From positions 1 to 12,212 of the forward strand of contig QHXE01000372.1 in the NCBI GenBank assembly GCA_003222835.1: a stretch of 12,212 bases of DNA. The letters run 5' to 3'. Below, piece after piece: positions 7,714 to 12,212 of this stretch (position 1 is its first letter; each line of letters begins with the position of its first letter). A program made the position numbers and the translations under genes. This stretch comes from Acidobacteriota bacterium. GTDB taxonomy: Bacteria; Acidobacteriota; Blastocatellia; Pyrinomonadales; Pyrinomonadaceae. Under the pieces are notes generated by a model that ran no database searches, was not told the DNA's origin, and was given only the letters and a program-made list of their open reading frames with translations.

Positions 7714-8760
7714 GTGAAAGCCATGAAAAGATTCCCTGCAGTTTGGTTGGTGGTAATAGTTTTCGCGACTGGGTACGCCCAAACCGGAACCTCTCAAGAG
7801 TCGGCGAAGCAACCCCTTCGACTCGTACAGACGATTTCCATCCCGAATGTTAAAGGCCGCCTTGACCATATGGATGTGGATGTCAAAGGCAAGCGTCTGT
7901 TCGTTGCAGGACTGGAAAACGGCACCTTTGAGGTGGTGGATCTGGAGGCCGGCAAGTGGGTACGTAGCATTCCCGGATTCAAGAAGCCGCAGGGTGCCTT
8001 GGTCGTTTCGGAATTCAACAAGCTGTTTGTTGCAAGCGGCGATGACGGGATGCTAAGGGTCTTTCGACGTGACACGCTCGAACTTCTCGATTCGATCCAC
8101 CTTGAGCCCGGACCGAACCGAGTGATTTACGAACCAAAGTCGAAGCTGGTTTACGTCGGCTATGGCGGTAAGGACGCGGGAAAGGACTACGGAGAAGTCG
8201 GAATCATCGACGCGCGGAGCGACAAGCACGTCGGTGACATAAGAGTCGTGGCTCATCCTTCGGAACTTCTGTTGGACAAAACTGGAACGACACTATTTGT
8301 TTTTGTTTCCATCGCCAATCAACTTCAGGTGATTGACACCAACAAACGGCAGGTGGTTTCCACTTGGCCCGTAACAAGCCAGCACCCAGGCGATGCCGCG
8401 TTTGACGAGTCCACCTCTCGTCTGTTTATTGGCACACATACGCCGCCTGAAATGATTGTCATGGAGTCGAAGTCGGGCAAGGAAGTCGCTCATCTCCCAA
8501 CTGCTGAGGGTATGGACGGCGTTTACTTTGATGCAGGACGTAAGCGGGTTTACGTTTCAGGGGGAAGGGACCTACCCGCTGGTTTCGTGTACGTCTATCA
8601 ACGGAAGGACGCTGACCACTACGACACGATTGGCAAGATTCCTACACGGGGAGGAGCCGGCACATCCTTCTGGTCGCCCGAACTAGATCGTTATTATGTC
8701 GCTGCTCCAGCGACCGACAACGAAGACGCGGCGATTTTAGTATATGCACCACAGGATTGA
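7714..8760 (+). CDS. Exported YncE-like beta-propeller protein (copy 2)
   Basis: This protein of up to 348 residues is a paralogue of the preceding gene. Both mature regions open with a 'L.LVQ.I.IPNV.GR.DH' pattern, share 'PQG.....FNKLFVA..DG.LR' and 'YDAGRKR.YV'-like blades, and end in 'VYAP.D'. The signal peptide core is MKRFPAVWLVVIVFATGYAQ. Two starts are possible: GTG at 7714, touching the previous stop and 4 bases from GAGGA (7705-7709), or ATG at 7723, 13 bases from it. The GTG fits the ribosome binding site slightly better; the ATG gives a more usual signal peptide. The gene pair is clearly co-transcribed and probably arose by tandem duplication. Function is unknown beyond a periplasmic propeller scaffold. 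Confidence 0.87.
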   Translation: MKAMKRFPAVWLVVIVFATGYAQTGTSQESAKQPLRLVQTISIPNVKGRLDHMDVDVKGKRLFVAGLENGTFEVVDLEAGKWVRSIPGFKKPQGALVVSEFNKLFVASGDDGMLRVFRRDTLELLDSIHLEPGPNRVIYEPKSKLVYVGYGGKDAGKDYGEVGIIDARSDKHVGDIRVVAHPSELLLDKTGTTLFVFVSIANQLQVIDTNKRQVVSTWPVTSQHPGDAAFDESTSRLFIGTHTPPEMIVMESKSGKEVAHLPTAEGMDGVYFDAGRKRVYVSGGRDLPAGFVYVYQRKDADHYDTIGKIPTRGGAGTSFWSPELDRYYVAAPATDNEDAAILVYAPQD

Positions 8761-8784
8761 CCGTTTGCTGGCTGCTGCGAACGG
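8761..8784 (+). terminator. Possible terminator hairpin after the propeller genes
   Basis: CCGTTTGC (8761-8768) pairs with GCGAACGG (8777-8784) over 8 base pairs with one G-T wobble and an 8-base loop, directly after the stop codon. No T-run follows, so intrinsic termination is uncertain. Confidence 0.3.
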
Positions 8785-8975
8785 ATCCATTATCTCCAGT
8801 CGCTGAATGAGATCCCGCTCGCTGACCATCGTTCACCCCAGACACGATTCTCGTCCGAAATAGAAAATTGCAGGGTCAAACACGGGTCACGATACTGTTA
8901 GTCTCTGGTATTCATGCGGTGTCGTGGGTTGTCATCTGCGCCGCAAAGTATTTGAATTTGCAGTTTCCCACGATA
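8785..8975. other. Non-coding end of the putative island, with short repeats
   Basis: I find no convincing gene here. CACGATACT occurs at 8888-8896 and again at 8969-8977, where it runs into the tRNA fragment. TCGTGGG at 8922-8928 is the exact inverse of CCCACGA at 8967-8973. Such repeats beside an attachment core could be recombinase arm or core sites, which is an inference. Confidence 0.35.
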
Positions 8976-9020
8976 CTCATAACCCAAAGGTCGGTGGTTC
9001 AAATCCACCCCCCGCAACCA
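8976..9020 (+). other. 3' half of an initiator tRNA-fMet gene (attR-like integration scar)
   Basis: The segment has the anticodon loop CTCATAA (anticodon CAT at 8978-8980), the 3' anticodon strand CCCAA, variable loop, T stem GGTGG (8993-8997), T loop TTCAAAT, CCACC (9005-9009), the 3' acceptor strand CCCCGCA, discriminator A and encoded CCA (9018-9020). The loop sequence, the CCC run and the CCCCGCAACCA end match bacterial initiator tRNAs such as E. coli fMet. The upstream bases do not form the acceptor 5' strand, D arm or 5' anticodon strand, so the 5' half is absent. Phage and island integrases often use precisely the anticodon-loop-to-3'-end segment as attachment core. The intact tRNA would be expected to the left, outside the window. 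Confidence 0.8.
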
Positions 9021-9036
9021 AACCCTCCGTTTGGTT
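9016..9036 (+). terminator. Perfect hairpin at the tRNA 3' end
   Basis: AACCAAAC (9016-9023) and GTTTGGTT (9029-9036) form a perfect 8-base-pair stem with loop CCTCC. One arm includes the encoded CCA. It could be the original terminator of the tRNA gene; the T-tract is short (TTT at 9035-9037). Confidence 0.4.
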
Positions 9037-9063
9037 TCAATGGTTGAGCCAATCTCATGAACT

Positions 9064-9095
9064 GGCTGGGTGACTCTAAATCCAAGTTCCCAGCC
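9064..9095. repeat. Inverted repeat downstream of the tRNA fragment
   Basis: GGCTGGG (9064-9070) and CCCAGCC (9089-9095) are exact inverse copies separated by 18 bases. No gene overlaps them. They may be a terminator for the minus-strand recD2 or a recombination-related site. Confidence 0.4.
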
Positions 9096-9111
9096 GAAAT
9101 TTCAGGAATTG

Positions 9112-9131
9112 TTTACGCACAGTTTTACGCA
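9112..9131. repeat. Direct repeat TTTACGCA x2
   Basis: TTTACGCA occurs at 9112-9119 and 9124-9131, a 12-base period, just after the recD2 stop (minus strand). Short direct repeats beside an att site can be integrase arm sites, but this is weak evidence. Confidence 0.4.
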
Positions 9132-9136
9132 AGTGA

Positions 9137-10897
9137 CTACCGCCCGTCGCCTCTCAGGCTGGCGAGCAGCCCCGAATACCGCCTCTGCGGGCGGTCGTTA
9201 TGTACCGCGATGCCCAACGCCTTCTTCTGCCCGATCAGCACGAGCAGCCGCTTGCCTCGCGTGATTCCCGTGTAGATCAGGTTGCGCTGGAGCAGCATGT
9301 AGTGCTGGGTGGCCAGCGGGATCACCACCGCCGGGAACTCCGATCCCTGTGACTTGTGGATTGTGATCGCGTAAGCCAGAGCGATTTGATCCAACTCGCC
9401 AAAGTCGTACTTCACCAATCGGTCGTCGAAGCGGATAGTGACCTCATGCTCCACCTGGTCGATCCGCTCAACGATTCCGATATCCCCGTTGAAGACCTCC
9501 TTGTCGTAGTCGTTCTCGGTCTGGATGACCTTGTCGCCTGTCTGGAATCGCCATCCGAACCGCTCCACCGCAGGCTGACCGGGTCGGGCAGGGTTCAATA
9601 CCTTCTGTAAGGCTGTGTTCAGTTCCCGCACGCCGAGCGATCCCCGGTTCATCGGGCAAAGAACCTGCACGTCGCGGATCGGGTCTAAACCGAATCGTTC
9701 GGGAATTCTTGCCTGTACCAGCTTGATTAGCGTCGCTGCGATCTTCTCGGGATCATCCCGCTCAACGAAATGAAAGTCGGAACTCGGGTCGGCCCCGCGC
9801 AGTTCCGGCATCTGTCCTCGGCGAATTCGGTGCGCGTTGGTGATGATCCGGCTGTCCGCTGCCTGCCGGAACACCTCAGTGAGGCGTAAAACAGGCACTA
9901 CGCCGCTCGCGATCAAATCCCGCAGTACCGTTCCCGGTCCCACGGACGGGAGCTGGTCCACGTCGCCGACCAGGATCAACCCGGCACTGTTCGGAACAGC
10001 ACGCACAAGGGAATGCATCAACGGTACGTCCACCATGGAGGTCTCGTCCACGACCAGAAGACCGCAAGCGAGCGGGTTGGATTCGTTCCTGCTGAATCGA
10101 TTCGCCGCCCGTCCGGTTGGGGCGCACAGCAGGCATTTCACGCCCTTGGCACGCAGGATCATCAGGATTGAGTTCACCAGCGTCGTCTTGCCCACGCCGG
10201 GTCCTCCGGTGATCACCACCACACGGTTCGAGAGCGCCGTCTTCAGCGCCTCGCGCTGGCTGGGGGCGAGCGTCTTGCCCGTTTGGCGCTCGCACCACGC
10301 GACCGCCTTCTCGAAATCAATCGGCGGATAGATAGGCTCCGCTTCAGCTAGGCTCTTAATCCTTGTCGCGATGCCCTCTTCTGCCCTCCTGAGATGCGGC
10401 AGGAAGATCAGCGGCTCGCCGCTGATCTCCTCCAACAGCAACGATCCTCCCGTGAGCATCTGCGACAACGCTTGCTCGACCGTCCCTTCGGGCACTTCCA
10501 ATAGCTTCACCGCCGCGAGCTTGAGCTTCTCCAGAGGGAGGGCACAGTGACCATCGGACGTCGCTTCCAGCAGGACGTGGTCGATCCCCGCCCTTGCCCG
10601 GTTGAGCGAATCTCTCGGAATCCCGACCTTCTGCGCGATCTGGTCGGCGGTCGCGAAGCCGATCCCGTAGATGTCTTTCGCCAGCGTGTAGGGATTGCTC
10701 CGCACCTTCTCGATTGCCTGCTCGCCGTAGGTCTTGAAGATTCGCACCGCCCGGCTAGTGCTCACGCCTTGGCTGTGCAGGAACAGCATGATTTCCCGTA
10801 CTTGCTTCGCCTCCTGCCACGCATGCGCGATCCGCTCCCGGCGCTTGGGACCGATGCCATCGACCGATTGGAGTTCGGCGGCGCGGTTCTCGATCAC
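9137..10897 (-). CDS. RecD2 C-terminal fragment (helicase core), 586 codons
   Basis: This part begins at GTG 10897 and could be translated by re-initiation: GAGG lies 8 bases before that GTG, just after the upstream TGA. It carries a helix-hairpin-helix 'VDGIGPKRRERIAHAW', Walker A 'GGPGVGKTTLVNS' (231-243), Walker B 'LLVVDETSMVD' (280-290), 'GDVDQLPSVGPGTVL', 'LTEVFRQA', 'LCPMNRGSLGVRELN', 'GDKVIQTENDYDKEVFNGDIG' and the final 'AYAITIHKSQGSEFP'. All ATPase motifs are present except the stretch lost after 'APTGRAANR' (near residue 268). Whether this fragment is made or active is unknown. Length and motifs identify RecD2 and not RecBCD RecD, because the N-terminal extension is encoded next door and no RecB/RecC genes are nearby. 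Confidence 0.75.
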   Translation of the reverse strand: MIENRAAELQSVDGIGPKRRERIAHAWQEAKQVREIMLFLHSQGVSTSRAVRIFKTYGEQAIEKVRSNPYTLAKDIYGIGFATADQIAQKVGIPRDSLNRARAGIDHVLLEATSDGHCALPLEKLKLAAVKLLEVPEGTVEQALSQMLTGGSLLLEEISGEPLIFLPHLRRAEEGIATRIKSLAEAEPIYPPIDFEKAVAWCERQTGKTLAPSQREALKTALSNRVVVITGGPGVGKTTLVNSILMILRAKGVKCLLCAPTGRAANRFSRNESNPLACGLLVVDETSMVDVPLMHSLVRAVPNSAGLILVGDVDQLPSVGPGTVLRDLIASGVVPVLRLTEVFRQAADSRIITNAHRIRRGQMPELRGADPSSDFHFVERDDPEKIAATLIKLVQARIPERFGLDPIRDVQVLCPMNRGSLGVRELNTALQKVLNPARPGQPAVERFGWRFQTGDKVIQTENDYDKEVFNGDIGIVERIDQVEHEVTIRFDDRLVKYDFGELDQIALAYAITIHKSQGSEFPAVVIPLATQHYMLLQRNLIYTGITRGKRLLVLIGQKKALGIAVHNDRPQRRYSGLLASLRGDGR

Positions 10898-10912
10898 GGC
10901 TAGAACCTCGGC

Positions 10913-11263
10913 TCAGAACCTCCCGACCAGCTTCTTCGCGAGAATCGGTCCGATCCCTTTCACCAAGCCGCTGCCGAGGTACCGCTCGATCCCCTCGGCG
11001 GTGGTCGGCGGCACGGTCTTCATGGCGCTCGCCTTGAATTGCAGCCCGTGCTCCTTGTCCCTGACCCAGCAGCCCTCCGCGCTCAGCCATTCCCCTGCGG
11101 TCACCGAAGGAAGCGACCCGACGACCGTCGTCTCCTCCCGCTGCCCGCGTGCTTTCACGCGAAGGACGCAGAAGCCGCTGTCGTCGTTGTGGAAAGTGAC
11201 CCGCTCGATTACGCCGGAGATTTCCTCCGTCCCGGGCCTGTGTTCAGGGATTGTGGCATTCAT
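10913..11263 (-). CDS. RecD2 N-terminal fragment (OB-like domain and first helix-hairpin-helix), 116 codons
   Basis: The ATG at 11263 opens 'MNATIPEHRPGTEEISGVIERVTFHNDDSGFCVLRVKARG', the normal RecD2 N-terminus, followed by 'TVVGSLPSVTAGEWLSAEGCWVRDKEHGLQFKA' of the OB-like domain and the first helix-hairpin-helix 'GLVKGIGPILAKKLVGRF', where TGA stops it. No clear ribosome binding site precedes the ATG. Alone it lacks any motor motif. Confidence 0.7.
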   Translation of the reverse strand: MNATIPEHRPGTEEISGVIERVTFHNDDSGFCVLRVKARGQREETTVVGSLPSVTAGEWLSAEGCWVRDKEHGLQFKASAMKTVPPTTAEGIERYLGSGLVKGIGPILAKKLVGRF

Positions 11264-11465
11264 CGGGGCTTCATTTTCGCATGGGCGGCTGTGCCTTGCG
11301 TGACCTCTCAGAAAGCCGTTTCTGAGGCGATTTGGATGCCGGATGGGATTCGGATCGGCTGGGGCGTTTCAGAGGCGCTGGGAGCCTTTGTGACCAGCCC
11401 AGCGGATGCATCGGCGTCCTCCTTCAATGTCGAGTGGAGCGCGACGAGGTGATCAGGGTGGCTAG
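11264..11465. other. Stretch without a supported gene
   Basis: It holds the stem-loop at 11307-11326 and a pair of near-identical words, TTTCTGAGGCG (11319-11329) and TTTCAGAGGCG (11367-11377). A plus-strand frame from GTG 11300 to the stop at 11452 reads 'VTSQKAVSEAIWMPDGIRIG...' and looks mildly protein-like, with an internal VSEA repeat created by the DNA repeat. It has no ribosome binding site and I do not call it a gene. Confidence 0.3.
11307..11326. repeat. Perfect 8-base-pair stem-loop upstream of recD2
   Basis: CTCAGAAA (11307-11314) and TTTCTGAG (11319-11326) are exact inverse copies around GCCG. It lies 44-63 bases upstream of the recD2 start, so it could be an operator or a bidirectional terminator. 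There is no T-run. Confidence 0.45.
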
Positions 11466-11750
11466 GAAGCAGATGCAGAAGGCAGATTTTCAGGTCGTGA
11501 GATTGTTGACCGAGAATACAAGCTCGTCAGATATGGCTACTTCGTAAAGACCACCGGGCAACTTGTTCGCGCAGGGCAGGATTGGGGTTCGCCGGACCCC
11601 GTGTTTGAGCCGGGTGACACTTACCCCGGTGGTCCGAGAGCCGGAAAGCACGCTACTGTGCTGGAAGTCATCACGGGCGAACTCGCACAGAAGAATGGTG
11701 TTGGGGTAATGGTTATCTTGAAGGAACGCGATGTTTCCAAGATGAACTGA
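11466..11750 (+). pseudogene. Coding-like remnant without a start codon, hypothetical protein
   Basis: From a TAG at 11463-11465 to a TGA at 11748-11750 this frame is open for 94 codons and reads like a real small soluble protein: 'GREIVDREYKLVRYGYFVKTTG', 'RAGQDWGSPDPVFEPGDTYPGG', 'ATVLEVITGELAQKNGVGVMV', 'LKERDVSKMN'. Codon use is purine-first and balanced. There is no ATG, GTG or TTG near its beginning. An ATG at 11473 in the next frame (MQKADFQVVRLLTEN...) has a weak GGA upstream, so a one-base shift near 11490-11510 could join the two. I do not recognise the family. A 5'-truncated or frameshifted gene is the likeliest reading; the opposite strand is also open but less protein-like. Confidence 0.4.
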
Positions 11751-11789
11751 CGTAACTGCTGATGTTCGAGCGGGCAGTATGGGGCAAAA

Positions 11790-11960
11790 ATGAAAGACGA
11801 CCCTAGTGCAGTATTGCCAGGAAAACGGAAGAGTATGCCCGATGCCGTCACAATGGAACACGCTTTGGGAGATGTTGCCGAACCGGGCGAGGATAGGCGG
11901 GGGTTGGAACCCGCACTGCCGTTAATCCTCGGTGCTTGGCAAAACACACCAGCACTTTAG
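11790..11960 (+). CDS. Small hypothetical ORF, 56 residues, doubtful
   Basis: ATG at 11790 opens 'MKDDPSAVLPGKRKSMPDA', ending 'LILGAWQNTPAL' at TAG 11958. GGGG lies 5 bases before the ATG as a possible ribosome binding site. It is acidic and basic in blocks, without a membrane segment or known motif. It contains the hairpin at 11888-11931. It may be chance. Confidence 0.2.
   Translation: MKDDPSAVLPGKRKSMPDAVTMEHALGDVAEPGEDRRGLEPALPLILGAWQNTPAL
11888..11931. repeat. Nested inverted repeats
   Basis: CGAGGAT (11888-11894) and ATCCTCG (11925-11931) are exact inverse copies. They enclose a second stem, GCGGG (11897-11901) with CCCGC (11910-11914). Folded as RNA this makes a two-tier hairpin. 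Function unknown. Confidence 0.35.
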
Positions 11961-11997
11961 CTGCTTGGCAGCAGCCGCGGGGTTCCCTTGTGGCTGC
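11960..11997 (+). repeat. Alternative hairpins
   Basis: GCAGCC (11971-11976) pairs with GGCTGC (11992-11997). The stem can continue with six more pairs, three of them G-T, to a TTC loop. The start of this stem also overlaps a smaller hairpin, GCTGC (11960-11964) with GCAGC (11968-11972), so the two cannot form together. No T-run follows. Confidence 0.3.
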
Positions 11998-12092
11998 GCA
12001 TTGTGCTTCTAAGCCTTTGCTCTGCGTCGAAACCATGACCGTATTGGCTTTCGATGTGCCACAGCAGTGCGCATGTCATACAGATGGCAGCC

Positions 12093-12103
12093 TGTAGTAC
12101 AAT
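12093..12103 (+). promoter_or_regulatory. -10 element overlapped by a TGTA-N-TACA operator
   Basis: TACAAT (12098-12103) fits a -10 element. The preceding and overlapping TGTAGTACA (12093-12101) is an odd-length inverted repeat, TGTA-G-TACA, a form often used by ribbon-helix-helix repressors. The downstream ATG begins 7 bases after the -10 element, where transcription would start. I could not find a good -35 element. Confidence 0.5.
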
Positions 12104-12109
12104 GAGGCT

Positions 12110-12212
12110 ATGAGATCTGCGATTCAAGCGAGGCTGGATGACCGATCGCGAAAGAGACTCGCGGTTCTAGTAAGAGAATTGGGTTGGACTCCTTCGCAGG
12201 TGGTACGGGAGG
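12110..12212 (+). CDS. Ribbon-helix-helix antitoxin-like protein, N-terminal part (runs off the window)
   Basis: The visible 34 codons begin 'MRSAIQARLDDRSRKRLAVL' and continue 'VRELGWTPSQVVRE'. A first basic or polar beta strand followed by two helices with 'LGWTPSQVVRE' is the usual CopG/Arc-type ribbon-helix-helix layout of antitoxins and small autorepressors. Such genes commonly precede a PIN or RelE toxin, which would lie beyond the window. GAGG (12104-12107) is only 2 bases from the ATG, too close for a normal ribosome binding site, and the -10 box ends at 12103, so translation may be leaderless. The overlapping TGTA-G-TACA repeat fits autorepression. Confidence 0.65.
   Translation, partial: MRSAIQARLDDRSRKRLAVLVRELGWTPSQVVRE

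Larger units (their letters stand above)
9137..11263 (-). pseudogene. recD2: recD2 helicase gene broken by an in-frame TGA
   Basis: Read through one stop, this frame encodes 708 positions of a RecD2-type (SF1B, 5'-3') DNA helicase: N-terminal OB-like domain, two helix-hairpin-helix motifs, then the RecA-like motor. The break is TGA at 10915-10913 (codon 117), after 'GIGPILAKKLVGRF' and before 'AEVLAVIENRAAELQSVDGIGPKRR'. The frame is unchanged on both sides, so this is a nonsense change, probably GGA (Gly) to TGA, and not a frameshift. A second defect lies in the motor domain: after 'APTGRAANR' the sequence goes straight to 'FSRNESNPLACGLLVVDE', skipping about 20-25 residues that in RecD2 proteins contain the 'TIHRLL' segment. 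Two independent lesions suggest decay, though a sequencing error could explain the first. Confidence 0.8.

Noticed and set aside
8941..9020. A complete tRNA-Met gene
   Set aside because: The upstream bases give no acceptor 5' strand, D arm or 5' anticodon strand, so only the 3' half exists.
10913..10915. TGA read as selenocysteine or as a reassigned codon
   Set aside because: TGA ends several other genes here, the position expects glycine, and I see no selenocysteine insertion hairpin directly downstream.
10734..11303. Open plus-strand frame of 189 codons over the recD2 start
   Set aside because: Antisense to the well-supported RecD2 N-terminus; Ser/Arg/Cys-rich composition typical of shadow frames.
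11895..11915. tRNA T-arm-like GGGTTGGAACCC
   Set aside because: Only a short palindrome; the T-loop consensus TTC is not kept and no other tRNA arms surround it.
1..12212. CRISPR array or insertion sequence
   Set aside because: No regularly spaced repeats of 25-40 bases and no transposase or integrase frame were found on either strand.

Overview
The window reads as a chromosomal segment of a soil-type Gram-negative bacterium. An Acidobacteriota member is the best guess, because a DUF5916 outer-membrane-type protein, secreted YncE-like beta-propellers and moderately high GC occur together. This is an inference from protein style; no taxonomic marker is present.

The left two thirds (1-8760) hold a compact chromate-resistance module. 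On the minus strand, reading from 6574 down to position 1, are an OmpR-family response regulator, a CusS-like sensor kinase, a DUF1259 (LppY/LpqO, ChrL-like) secreted protein, the chromate transporter ChrA, a 759-residue CBM9/DUF5916 beta-barrel protein, and the first 11 codons of ChrB, which runs off the window. Junctions are 4-base overlaps (two of them) or gaps of 7 to 30 bases, so this looks like one six-gene operon. Divergent from it are two tandem, paralogous, exported beta-propeller proteins (6697-8760). The 122-base divergent region carries three CTGAA-type half-sites at 11-base steps, a likely binding site for the operon's own response regulator.

At 8976-9020 lies the 3' half of an initiator tRNA-fMet gene, exactly from the anticodon loop to CCA, with unrelated sequence in place of the 5' half. 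This is the usual scar (attR-like) of an element integrated into a tRNA gene. Its orientation places the element to the left, so the chromate module is probably cargo of a genomic island. No integrase is in the window.

The right third (9021-12212) looks older and partly decayed. A recD2 helicase gene (minus strand) is broken by one in-frame TGA and also lacks about 20-25 residues just after its 'APTGRAA' motif. It is followed by a coding-like stretch without a start codon (11466-11750), a doubtful 56-codon ORF, several hairpins, and at the right edge the start of a ribbon-helix-helix antitoxin-like gene whose promoter suggests a leaderless, autorepressed transcript.

Functionally, the left module would sense a metal or oxidative signal at the membrane (kinase and regulator), expel chromate from the cytoplasm (ChrA), and support this with periplasmic or outer-membrane proteins (ChrL-like, DUF5916, propellers) and ChrB. 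The link of DUF5916 and the propellers to chromate rests on gene order only.
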